Below are positions 37,710-49,622 of a DNA stretch of 64,000 nt, piece by piece (position 1 is the first letter of the stretch; the number at the start of each line of letters is the position of its first letter). Location of the stretch: assembly GCA_947095535.1 (NCBI GenBank), contig OX352773.1:27549398-27613397 (forward strand), read 5' to 3'. This stretch comes from Poecilobothrus nobilitatus (taxonomy: Eukaryota; Arthropoda; Insecta; Diptera; Dolichopodidae). The notes under the pieces were generated by a model that ran no database searches, was not told the DNA's origin, and worked only from the letters and a program-made list of their open reading frames with translations. The position numbers and the translations under genes are program-made.

Positions 37710-40700
37710 TATTAAAAACTTATACTCGTAAGTACACAATATTTTGTAGCAATTCGAAGATTTTATTTAATTTATTTACTGAAATTTTTTCTACAAATCT
37801 TTTTTCTTTACAAAAAAAAAATTTCAATTTCAAAAATCATCGCCATCATCATTATTATCACTATCATCGTCATCCAATTATGATTTATTATGAAAACTAA
37901 ATAAAACAACAAAAATAAAAATAAAAAAAAACAGATTGCATTTAATAATCGAAAAACGTTTTCGAATGTCTTCCAAATTAAAACAAAAAAAAAAAAACAA
38001 ATAAAATATAAAATAAAATATAAAACAAAATTATGTTACTTTTAAAACTTGAAGACATTTTTAACAACAAAAATAAATTCATCAATTCAACCACCACTGT
38101 TCCTCAACAATGTTTTCCATCCTTATTTATTTATTTTGTAAGTTTTTATTCAGGTATTTTTTTGGTTTTTTTTTTTCTTTTGTATTTACTTATAGTTATG
38201 TGCCTATGTACTTTTTATTTTGTAAATTTTTTATAAATTTTAATTTTTTTTTTTTATTTTAATTTTTATTATTTTCTCTTTTATTTTTACTTTCATGAGT
38301 CATTGCGTGGTGGTGATATGAAGTTGACAATTGACTTCCTCGCAATAACATTTCTCTTCACACATTCTTACAAACAACAGTAATGAAAACAAAACAAAAA
38401 CAAAAAAAAAATATGGTGTATAAGTTATAAGTTAAAACACGCCATCATCCCCTATGGGTTCTCATGACACTCTCTACACATTCATGGGTAATAATTCAAT
38501 GATAAAGTCACTAAAAGTGTAGTGCGAGCCGAATTCTTTTGCACGTTTTCAATTAAACAAAAAAAAAAAAAAACAAAAATCGAAAATCGAAAATACAATA
38601 AGTGCATACATATTTATTAAATATATGTACATTACATACCTATAAAATATCTACATATATTTTTTTAATTTGCCATTTAATTTCATGAATCTTTCAGTTC
38701 AGTTCAGTTATGACGATTATTAAGGTAATCATTAAAAAATTGAGAATTCATTGGCTGCAAATATGAAGAGAATAAAATAAATATTTCTGTTCTTTTGTTT
38801 TTCTTTTTTTTCACTTTTTTTTTTTTATTTTTCTTTTCAATATTTTAGAATTTAATAAATCATTTTGGAAGAAAAAAAAAAAAAAGATGAAGAAAGAAAA
38901 GTCAGATAAAGGATAGAAAATTTTTTTTATGGTAAAATGTAAAAATGATGAAGAAGAAAACGCAGGAGAGAAAAAATTGAGACTGGTTGAAATTTTTTTT
39001 TTTTTTTTGAAGATTTTTATCTTTTAAACAAATTGAAGGATTTTTTTTATTTTTTTTGATTTTTTATTTGTTATAATCATGATGAAAAATGGTGATTGTG
39101 GTACTTTACAATGAAAATTTTCTAAAAGTCAAGAAATACAAAGTTTGTTTTTTTTTTAAATATTGAATGGGTGATGATGAAGATGCTAGCTTTAAATGTA
39201 TATTGTATTTAGATTTTTAGCTTTTTTTTTCGTATTATGTATTATTATACCAAAAAAATCTGTAACAGGTTAAATTTATTTTATAATTTAAAATGAAAAA
39301 ACAAAATGCTATAATGAAAAAAAAAACCTCTTTAAAAGATTTCATAAAAATTATTTGTACGAAAAAAAAAAGAAATAAAAATTGATGTACCGGATGTACA
39401 AATATCATTTTTCAAATAAAATATTATTATAAATTTAAAGAGAAAATTTTTCCAAAATTATATATTTTAAAAGTTAAAAAAAAAAAAAAAAAAAAATTAA
39501 AGTAATTTAGAAAAAATATTTAGAATTAATAGTGTGAAAAATATTTCGATTTTTATTTCTTATTTAAAAATTGCTATGAAGTTTTTTTTTTCTTCAATTA
39601 ATTGTTTTTAACAGCATAAAAAATTTTATTTTTTGAAATTTTACATTGTCCAATATTATTACATTATAAATTGTTTATAATGTTCTTAAAATAATTTTAT
39701 AGTTTTTACCAATCAAATTTAGTTAAATTCAAACTTCTCATCTTCAAAACAGGTGACAAATCACCTTGAGAAGTCAAATCAAAACGTAACTACAAATTAT
39801 ATTCTTTTATTTTTGATATGAAACTAATTAAAAAATATGGAAATTCATGGAAACTATCTTGTATTTTAACTGGAGTATTCAATATATTAAACACATATAG
39901 CACGTGAAACCTCACATTATAATCGGAAGTAAAAAACAATATAAATTGCGTAAAATTTTCTTTCTAGTAAAGTTTTAACAAAATTAATAGTTACACAAAT
40001 TAAGGCTATGTTTAATATTATTGAAATTAATAAAAACGATTCTGTGAAAATGTTACGCTTTTTTACAAAGAAAGGAAGAAAAAGAAATAAACCAGTTAGT
40101 ATTGCAACTCCAAAGATTTATAAGGATCATTCTCGGAATTTTTAAAAAGAATTGTATAAATGAATCAAAATATAGTGAAAATGGGTATATATATAGATAT
40201 ATTTACTAGATATTTTTAACATTATATTCAACGATTTGATTTTTTATCCAGCACAGTATAATATCTGCTAATGTATAAAAAATTGGTACTCTTTGCGTCA
40301 AATTAGTTAATTCACAACTTATACATCTTCAAAAAAATCTTAAGAAATGACTTTAACAAAAGGTTTGTTAATGGGTTTTCTTTACAATGGAAATAAATCG
40401 AACTCATTAAAACTATTTTACATTAGTTTAAAATATATATATCTATATTATTATATATATTATATTTTTGGTCTAAAACTAAAACTCATAGTTTGCTCCT
40501 TTTTTTTTTGTCCTTTTAATTTTTACTTGAGTTAAATAAATAATCTTCATTAAAATGGTCTAAAATACTTCAATCTTTTAAGTAAACATTATTAATTAAT
40601 TCAGAAGCTTTAATAGTAAGTTGTAACAATAGGTAATGTCATATATCTTTCGCAATACATTTTATAAAGATCATATAAGATCTTAAGATCTTTATAAATA

Positions 40701-41301
40701 TCTCTATTGTAAATTTAAGGAAAGTTATAAATTATATATTAAAAATTGTACTCAAAAGTACTCAAGAGTGAAAATACTTTGAATATGCCGAATTATTTAT
40801 GACATCAATAGAATGATACTTGAATATTTCATCCTTAAACTGATGTCAAATATCATCAAAAAAAAAAAAAAAAGAAAAAAACATTAAGCTTTTATTGACA
40901 ATTGATAAAACGATCTTTTATAGTTACAGATTGATATTCTAATGACCATACAAACTTGGAGGAAATCTTTTTGCCGAGAAATAAAAATTTTTTTTTTTTT
41001 ACATCAAAAGCTATTTAAAATCTATAATATACGATATTATATAACTACATAACGTGCAACTTTAAAAATTTTTGAATTAATTATTTTATATATATTGGTA
41101 TGTTTTCTTAAGGTTAGCTGGAATCATTATATTTTTTATTAATGTATATATTTTAAAACAATCTTTTGTATTTCATCAAAAATTCCAATGTTTTAGTTTG
41201 TTTTACGTTTGTTTTTTTTTAATATTTTTTCTGTGTGTTGCCCTAAAGCGAAATTGACTGCATTCACGAATAAAAATGAAACTGAAAATAATTTTTTTTT
41301 A

Positions 41302-41341
<40 letters not shown>

Positions 41342-42462
41342 GTTTTTGTTAATTTTTTTGATTATTTTTAATATTTCAAATAAAAATGAAATTTCGTGAT
41401 TCTCTTTATTTTTTATTACATTATGTTTATTTTCTTTTATTTTTAGAGATTTTTAGAAGACATTATAATCTTCCAGGCATTTATTAAAAGTTATTATAAA
41501 AAAAAAAAGAAAAAACATAATAAAAAATAAAACAAAATTGAATCAATGCAAAAATTTTTATTTGTTAGTTTAGTGGTCCTTGACCATGGATAGATTTATT
41601 GAAGTTTTTTTTTTTTTTTTTTTGTTTACAATTATTATTTCCAAATACAAAAAAAAAAAAAAATACAATTTAATAATAATAATATATTTAATATCTATTT
41701 AAATTAGTTTTAAAATAAAGAGAAAAAAAAATCACCCTTTTCAAAAATTCAAAATGGAATAAAATCAAGAAATTATTAGTCATTTCTTTATAAATTCCAT
41801 AAGAATATTTTATTTATAATTTAAATAATTTCATTTTAATAAAAAAAAAATTCATTCTTAAATTTTTTTTCTATACATAGGTATTAAACATATAAAAATT
41901 CAATTTGTTAGATACACAAACGCAAACAAATCATTTTTTATTTAAAATTCTAATCACATCCCGAAAATAATTTGCTTTGCATGATGCGTTCAAAATTACT
42001 CAAAAGCAAAAAAAAAAAAAACAAGTAAATAAATATAAGAATTTCCGCTTCGGAAGAACAACAATTTAATGGATGTACTTAGTAGAGTTATTAGCTTTAT
42101 TATTTATTATTTATATTTTTTTTTTTCTTTTTTGAAAATTTTTATTGTACATACCTAATGGAATATTTATTTTCTTTAAATAATTTGATTGAAAAATGTT
42201 TGCTTTTAAATTTTAATTTTATGTATATTGAATAAACTTAAGTTTTAATCAGTACAATTATATATAATTATGCATTTCTCTTTATATGGTTAGGTCGATA
42301 AGAATATAAGTATTTCAAAATAAGAGAATTCCTTAAAGAAATAGTAAGCTTTATTAATAGATAGTTGAATAGATGGCAGCTTGGGTGAATTGTGATTTTT
42401 TATTCAAAAGACGCTTGTTCGTTTAAATTAAGGATAGTAAATGAATATTTTTATATCATAAT
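37710..42462. other. Gene-free intergenic DNA with one GC-richer island
   Basis: The stretch 38295-38560 is less AT-rich than its surroundings (TCATTGCGTGGTGGTGATAT, GACACTCTCTACACATTC, GTAGTGCGAGCCGAATTC). It has no open frame of note. It could be a regulatory or untranslated region. ATC-type repeats lie at 37836-37875. Confidence 0.5.
41301..41337. repeat. (TA)n microsatellite
   Basis: A 37-bp AT dinucleotide run with a single G interruption, flanked by T runs. Confidence 0.9.
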
Positions 42463-42556
42463 TTGTTTTTCCTCCCCACTTCTATAAAGAGTATAAGGAA
42501 TCCACTAAGTTATTTATTATTCATATTTCATTAAGATTTAGTTTCTAGAATCGTTT
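42463..42556 (-). repeat. SINE family E, 3' part left of the insertion
   Basis: Minus-strand copy: the A tail (plus TTTGTTTTT) lies at the left, followed by a body resembling 59153-59230 and 5791-5870, with ATCCACTAAGT as shared words. It breaks off where the 0.9-kb insertion begins. Confidence 0.55.
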
Positions 42557-43461
42557 ACCGCGTTTATTTGTGTCAGCTTTAAGCATACTTGAAGTCTACT
42601 TCAATCTCATGTAAAGGCGAATTGACTTGAAGTCAGCTTCACTGATATCGAAAGCTTCAAAATGACAACATATTAACAGAATAATTCATTTATCTAACAT
42701 TTTCTAAATAAATTTGTTATTTCAAAATAAATATTTGTTTATTTTCAAAATATATACTAAAATAAATAAAAACAAAATCAAATTCGTGGCTTCGGTGCCC
42801 TTGGGGGTAAGAGCGTATAAAATACGCTGAAAACACCGAGAGGAGTGTGGGTTCGAATCCAACACACGTCCTCCTTTACGATATTTACAGCTTTGCCTTA
42901 AAAGGAAAGACTGTGTTTCCTTGTCAAATTTATGTGGCAGGGGAATAAACTAAAAAAAAAAAAATTAAATTCCAAAATAATATAACAAAAAGAAATGTAT
43001 GCAGCAGCAAGAAGACAAAAGGCATATTTTTGAATTGTATAAAAAAAATTCTATATTTCCTTGCATTCTTTCATTATGTCTTTGTCAATGAACATTTGTT
43101 TTATTTTTATTTTTTTTTATAAAAAATTGTTTGGGTTTTTTTCTCTCTTTTTTCATAAGTATTTCAAAATAGTTTTTATTATTTTCAATATATTGGACCA
43201 AATTTTTCCTTAATTGGATTCATATTTTCATTATGTTCTTTAATTTACATTGTAGCAACATATTTCGAAAGCTGTCAAATTCAAGTTGATTTGAAACCAA
43301 ATATCATTTTCAAGCTTTCTTGTCATTTTCTCTTTCAAAATAACATTCTAGCTCTTTCTAGCTTTCTAGTAATTTTCAAGCTTTTTTTTCTCTAAAAACG
43401 ATATTTGATCTTTATAATAGCTAAGTTCAAGTCAAGTACTGAAGTCGCCATATAGACGTTG
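42557..43461. mobile_element. Second foldback-like insertion, about 0.9 kb, splitting a SINE
   Basis: Sequence at 42463-42556 and 43462-43600 matches consecutive parts of the long SINE seen intact at 59143-59552, so the 0.9 kb between them is an insertion. Its ends are diverged inverted repeats: left CGTTTATTTGTG...ACTTGAAGTC against reversed right CGTCTATATGGCG...ACTTGACTTGAA, and further in GAAAGCTTCAAAATGA against GAAAGCTTGAAAATGA. Short TCAAGCTTTC-like units recur in the right arm. A separate SINE (42786-42964) sits inside. Boundaries are approximate. Confidence 0.55.
42786..42964 (+). mobile_element. SINE family D, full-length copy
   Basis: Starts GTGGCTTCGGTGCCCTTGG, has ATACGCTGAAAACACCGAG, a B-box-like GTGGGTTCGAATCC, TTTACAGC, then CCTTGTCAAATTTATGTGG and a 13-A tail. 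This is a tRNA-related SINE of about 180 bp. It is nested inside the 0.9-kb insertion at 42557-43461. A weak AAATTC repeat flanks it. Confidence 0.8.
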
Positions 43462-43600
43462 TAATTGATTTCTCTAAGCCGTTGATCACTGTAGTAGCTA
43501 TTATACAAAAAAAACTATGAGACGTAAATATATCTTTTTATTTTTACGCCATCTATTATCTTATACAAGAATTATTTTATTATACATTAATATTAGTAAT
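43462..43600 (-). repeat. SINE family E, 5'-ward part right of the insertion
   Basis: AATTGATTTCTCTAAGCCG, then ACGCCATCTATTATCTTAT and CAAGAATTA, match the corresponding part of the full copy at 59222-59330. The tRNA-like head is not present. Confidence 0.6.
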
Positions 43601-46599
43601 GATAAAAAATAACATTTTTAATTCATACTTTATAACTTTATAACTTTAACTCACAAAACTTTTGAAATTTTAAATTTATGAGATAGTAGAAATTGAGTGT
43701 TAAATTTTAATTATGATTTGTTGTTTCTATATAGAAGAAATAAAGAATTTTATAATCATTTTGATATTTTTATTTCTTTAACATACTCTCTCTAATTTTT
43801 TCGTCATATAGCTTTAATTTTGATAAATTTATAATCTCTACTAACTGTTCTATTTTAAATCTATGGTTCGTACAGGCTTATAAATTAAACCAATTTTTAC
43901 AACATAAACTTGTGATTTAAACGGGTTTATAAAATCAGAATATTTTTCTTCTTGGAATATATTCTTTATTTATATTTACCAGATAATTGACTTCAAAATT
44001 ATAATATTAAGGAAAATTTATGTTAAAATTTCATTTTTAAGTTCAAAATTTCAAATATTCATTTTTAAATCATTTCATATCAAAAATTATTATTCAACTG
44101 CAAAAGTTTTCACAAAAACTAAATTTTTATTTTATAAATTTTTTTTTGTTCATAAATTTTAATTTTTGAATTAGAGACAAAAAAAAAATTTTTTTCTGCA
44201 TAAACTCCGTTTTTTTAAATTTAAGAAATTGCATTTTTAATGCAGCAATTTAATATCCAGAATCCAGATGCTCTTAAAAGAATTTTCAAATTTATTATGA
44301 TCGCTTTATGTCTTTTAACTATTAAATGATTAACATGCGCATTCGAAATTTCTGTTTTTTCTCTTTGGTTTTGGTTTTTCTTTTTACAATTTTCTAAAAA
44401 TATATTCTGAAATGTGAATAATACTTCACAAGATCAAAGCTTCAAGTATTCTGACATACTTGATGACATAATTCAAAATCTATTCTTGCATTATTTTTCT
44501 TTTCTTCAATTTTGTTTCTTTTTTCGATTTGTATCTTAACAATAGGTATTTAAGATGTTTTAATAAATTCAGAAAATAAAACAAAAAAAAAAATTTTCAA
44601 AGAAGACTCTAACTTAAGTAACATTGCAGAGGGATCTTAAATTCACAAACAAAAATTGTTGAGATGAACTACATAGAAGGAAATTCAAAACAAAAAAAAA
44701 ACCTTTAATTTTTTTTGTTTTATATATTAACCTTTAGAAAGAATATTTTTTTTATTTTTTCATTTTTAGATGGATTTTATTTCATCCTTTTTGCAACGCG
44801 CCAAGCTCTTTCGATGTTTGAATACAAATTTATACGTGATGTTAAACAAAGTATCCACCTGGTGCTGTCTACAAATAAGAATCTGATTAACTGTTGGTGG
44901 TACTATTATGGATCAAAGAATAAAAACAAAAAAGCAATAACAACAAAAACAACAAAAAAGGGAATAAAAAACAAAATAACATCAAAAGTCCTGCTCTAAA
45001 CAAAAATTCCAGGATTAAAGCTACAAAAATAAAAGAATTTTTTTTACGTTTTAAACCAGTTTTTTTGCCCTTGGTTTTAGGTTTTTTTTTTTTTTCTTTA
45101 ATTTTTCAAACTGAGGTATTTGCAAATTTTGTAAAACGTATTTTTATTGCATTTTTTTTTTTTGCTGTATTCATATTTTATACAAAGACTTTTTAATCTG
45201 TTTCAACACTTGTAACATATTCTAGAGCATCACTTTTCAAATAATACACCAAATGAAGAAAAGAAACATAATATGTACAAAAAAAAAACAAAAAAAAACT
45301 TTAATAAAATATATATAACTTAAATTTCTTGGAAATATTATAAATTTAGGATCAATATCACTAGGTCGGACGTATGTACTTTTAAATTCCAATATATATA
45401 GATAAATATATATATATACATCAGTCTCATAAATTATAAAATGTTTCTGTAAAACTAAAAGACTAAATTCACAACAATTTTATCTCAAAATCTCTAAATC
45501 AAAAAATTTTTCTATAATTTATTATCTAACAAAACGCTTATTAATATATCTGCTGAACGTTTAATGAAATGCATAATATTATTTCTTCTTTAAACACCTA
45601 AAAATACCAAAAGGGCTTAACTATTCAAACTTTTAAAACACTATAAATATTCTCATAATTCTATGGTTCAAATAATTTAACTTAAAAGTCGACAAATGAA
45701 AAAAAAGAAGAAGAATAGCTAAAGTTTAAATTTTTCAAGGATTTTTGGTGCAGCCACCACGAAAAACCAAAAAGAAACCCAAAGAAAACCAAATTTTGTT
45801 TAAACAAAATGAAAAAAAAATTACTTAAAAAAAAAAAATAATATAATATAGGTATTAAATTTCTAATTGGCATCATTGGTAGAATTAAAAAAATATAAAT
45901 AAAAAAGGTTGATGGTTTTTAATTTTAAGGTGAGGTTTTTGTTAGCCGGTAATGTGTGCTACACAAAAATTAATATTTTATTCTTTCATTTTCTCTTATA
46001 CAGTAAAGTAAAACGTATATTTAATAATAATATATTATATGTAATTTAGATATTTATTATTAAAAATTAGCTTTTAAAATGAAATTTATAAATCATAAAT
46101 AAATAAAACTGTAAAGATCGTTCAAGATATTTTAAGAACTCAGAAATGAAAAAAATGAATCATTTTTTTTTTTGTGATGGGGACTATACATTTTCATTCA
46201 AAACCAATATATGTACATAGATTTGATAAAATTGACATCTACAATCAAGATTTTTTTGAAAGATTGACCTGTACTACATACTGCAAGCAGAATTTTGTTT
46301 CAGTAGAAACAGAAATTTATAAAATATATATTCGTGTAGCACCAATATTTTTAAAACCAACATTTTCTGAAATATAGAACTATTGAATGAAAAGATTTCG
46401 CTAGATATTTCATATTTTTCGGGTTAAAATTTTTTTTAATTTTTGTCTTTTTTTGCTGTCATATAAAATACTAATTCTTTCTGAACCAGCTAAGTTTTTA
46501 TATTAAATTTTTCAAAAAAAGTGTATATACGATCAAATTTGTTTAGAACAATATTATTATCCTCAGTATAAGACACGTTAACAGACGTAAAAATATATT
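43601..46599. other. Intergenic DNA with a possible exon-like patch at 44771-44910
   Basis: Preceded by the acceptor-like CATTTTTAG, the patch has a less AT-rich composition and two overlapping open frames. One starts ATG at 44771 and reads MDFISSFLQRAKLFRCL, ending after 38 codons. No family was recognised. The rest is low complexity. Confidence 0.4.
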
Positions 46600-47195
46600 A
46601 CTGAAGCTTTAATTTTTATGTCTTGCCAAATAAAAATTTGTACAGGTGTCTAAAAATAGCAAATTTTCAATTTTTAAATCCTAATAGCTCTTAAACGGGA
46701 GGTGGTACAAAAAATTTTCTGATAAAACTTATACTAATGCTAAAAGTTTTTTCTTCTCTCAAAATTTCAAGTTCCTATCTAAAAGAGTGCCGGAGTTATG
46801 AAAAAAGATATATCATGCAAAATATGTTTTTCACATAACGGTAAATTTAAATACTAAATTTAAAAATATTATATAATTTTGATATTGATTTAAAAAGGTA
46901 AAGAAAATTCCTGTCGAATGGCGTTTTCAGATTGAAAAAATGTTAAAGAAAAAATTTGATATACGCATTTAAAAATAGGGGTTTTTCAAAGTTTGAGGGG
47001 CTGTAGCTTGGTAATAAATGGGGCTACATGAAAAAGTTGTTCTACAACATTAATTTTTTTATGAGACCTACCCATGGTTAAAAAATTTTTTTTTTTAATT
47101 TTTAACTGTGTAGAAGTTTTGTAAACAGAGGGACGGACGGACGAACGAAAAGAGTGAAACTAATAGGCACATTTGTTCCAATTTTTTTTTTTTTG
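46600..47195 (+). repeat. Unclassified interspersed repeat R3, copy 2
   Basis: ACAGGTGTCTAAAAATAGC, AATAGCTCTTAAACGGGAGG, CATAACGGTAAATTTAAATA, GGGGCTGTAGCTTGGTAATA, GTGTAGAAGTTTTGTAAAC and GGACGGACGGACGAACGAAA follow the order seen in copy 1 (reversed) and copy 3. Confidence 0.75.
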
Positions 47196-49221
47196 AAATG
47201 TGTTAAAAACTATTATAATTGAGGGTGAAAATTGTAATATACTAAAATAGATAATTCGGAAACCTTGATTTACAAAACAAAAAAAAAGGAAATGGGAATA
47301 AATTCTTTGACCTATAGGAAATTTATCATAATCAATTTACATAGGTCGGGGTATCTCTTAATAATCTTCTACTATATGTATAATAGTTGAACTTCAATAG
47401 ACATTATATAATTAAAAGATATTCACATTTAATTAATTAATCATTCAAAATTTTACACAATCAAACCGCAAAAACTTATTAAAAGTTCATCTACCAAAAA
47501 ACATAAGTAAGTCCGTTTTGGTCATTAACATAAAACTATCATAAGAGGTCAAAACCCAAAACAAAAAAACAAAAACAACAAAAAAAAAAAATTATAGAAA
47601 ATGAAAACCATAAAAACACCTAAAAGAATACAATCATTACTCTTATTATTGTTAGTGGTTTTCTTTTGTTAATCATATTATATTAAATAATTTTTGTCTT
47701 TCATTATTATTTCTTCAATACAACAAATTTTTCTTATTACTCTTGTCTCTACTGATCCGTTTTACATGTATAAGTTGGTTACACATATTACAATTCAAAA
47801 CAAAAATCATCATCATCATCATGATCATCATTTATATAAAAAACAAAAATTTTCAAATCAGGTAATCCACCTTTTTCTAAAGAAATATAAAAAAAAAAAA
47901 AAAAAAAATAAAAACAAAAAAATAAAAATAACATAACATAACGAATGATAAAAAAGTTCAATCATCAAAGTCAAGGCCAATTTCCAGGTGCAATTATAAA
48001 AAAAAAAAAAAATCAAAATTATTGGCTACTTTGCGATTTCGAAATAAAATAAAATATACGAATAATAAAACATTAGTATACCTATATCAAAAGACAACTA
48101 ATTTTAGTGAATTAATTTTTATTTAATTATAATTCAAACTATTGTAATTAAAAACATTAAAATTTTATTTAAAACTAGTCTTTGATTTGTTATTACCCAT
48201 CTCTGATCTAATTTTATTACTTTTATTTTAATAGAGTATAAGATAGGTACCATCTTTATTTCTCATATAACCAATGTAAAAACACACTTTTTCTTTTGTA
48301 TTGTTAAATTATTCTGTTTAATATTTTCATTATTTTCTATTTGTTTTTTTTTTTTTTTTAAAGAATTTTAAAAATTAAAAAAAAAAAGTGTACGTACATA
48401 TTATATTATATAAGTATGTATATATATAAAATCTTATATGTATATGTATAAAAAGAATGTACCGCACCGCTGTTTATTTCAAGTCAATTAACGAATATGA
48501 ATGATTTTTTTATGTTCATTAAAAATAAACTCAAGTAATTTTGAGTGAATCATAAATGGAGAGTAGTGATCACGATCTATTCAGAAAAAAAATTTGATAT
48601 TTCTTAAGGGTAAAATTTTGATATTCATTTGTATTTATCTTTTTAATGGTATAACTATATATGTATATATATGTACTAATAAAATGTCAGTAATTTTTCA
48701 ATAAAATGTCAGTTTATATGTAAGTATTTTTTTTTTTTTTAAATTAAAGATATCGATAAAATGATTTAAATTCCTTTTAATAATTTTCGTTTTATCTTTT
48801 TTTTTTTTTGAGAAAAAAAATTATTGTTTTTTTTTTTTGCTTTTGTTTGCCACATCATGCAAATAAATTTTAATATTTGCAAAATATATAGAAATTCAAA
48901 TTTATTTATTTTTTTTAATTTTTGATTAAATGAGTAAATCTTTTATAAGCTGTTTTAAAACATATTATTGTGCTTTTCTTAATGTTAAAACAAAAACTAT
49001 ATTTGTATATTAATTCATATAACATTATGTGTAATTAAAGTTATTATATAAACGAATTTATTTTATTTAAACGATTTCAAATATGCATACTTTATATAAA
49101 AATCTTAAACTGAAATCAATAATATAGCAATAGCAACTGTCTAATTAACAAGAGATGAAATCAATGTAATAAAATAAGATTTAATTTATTAATTTTAAGT
49201 TTTTTATAATAAATATTTTTA
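47196..49221. other. Gene-free intergenic DNA
   Basis: Long A runs, the ATC microsatellite and TATG repeats near 48415-48450. The frame at 47694-47936 is His/Lys runs from simple repeats. Confidence 0.65.
47806..47831. repeat. (ATC)n microsatellite
   Basis: ATC units with one ATG change. It produces a His run in one frame that should not be read as protein. Confidence 0.9.
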
Positions 49222-49622
49222 TGTTCTTACTAGCTATACACACAATAAATAAAACTTCCCCATGTTAAAACATTCAACCAAAAATTAAAGCCATAAGCTT
49301 CACAAATTTTTTTTTGATCAATCATGGTGCCTATATGGGATAACAAATTCCAAGTCTGTTAATAGATTCAACTCCATTGTAAAAAAGCAACACGTATACA
49401 AAATTTCTAGTCAATCGGTCAAACTGTTTTTATTTTAGAGCGAAAAAGTTTAAATATATGCATTACAGCCACAATTTGGCGGCCCGTTAGACCAAAGTGG
49501 TTAGCTCAAAAACATTCGCCGTATTTCATAATTCATAAAATTTCATAATGATCGGCTGAGCAGTTTAGGAGAATATAAATCACAAACAAACAAACAGGCA
49601 TTCCCTTTCATATATATAGATA
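49222..49622 (+). repeat. Unclassified repeat R4 starting ACTAGCT and ending in ATAGAT-type tail
   Basis: It runs from TTACTAGCTATACACA to TATATATAGATAGA, with GGCGGCCCGTTAGACC, ATCGGCTGAGCAGTTTAGG and AACAAACAAACAGGCATTCC near the end. The layout resembles arthropod repeats I know that begin ACTAGCT and end with a GGTCNAGCGGTTT/CAGACAGGCA-type block plus an (ATAG)n tail. Its class is not clear from the sequence. Confidence 0.55.

Noticed and set aside
47694..47936. 80-codon open frame with a His run
   Set aside because: It is produced by the ATC microsatellite and A runs.
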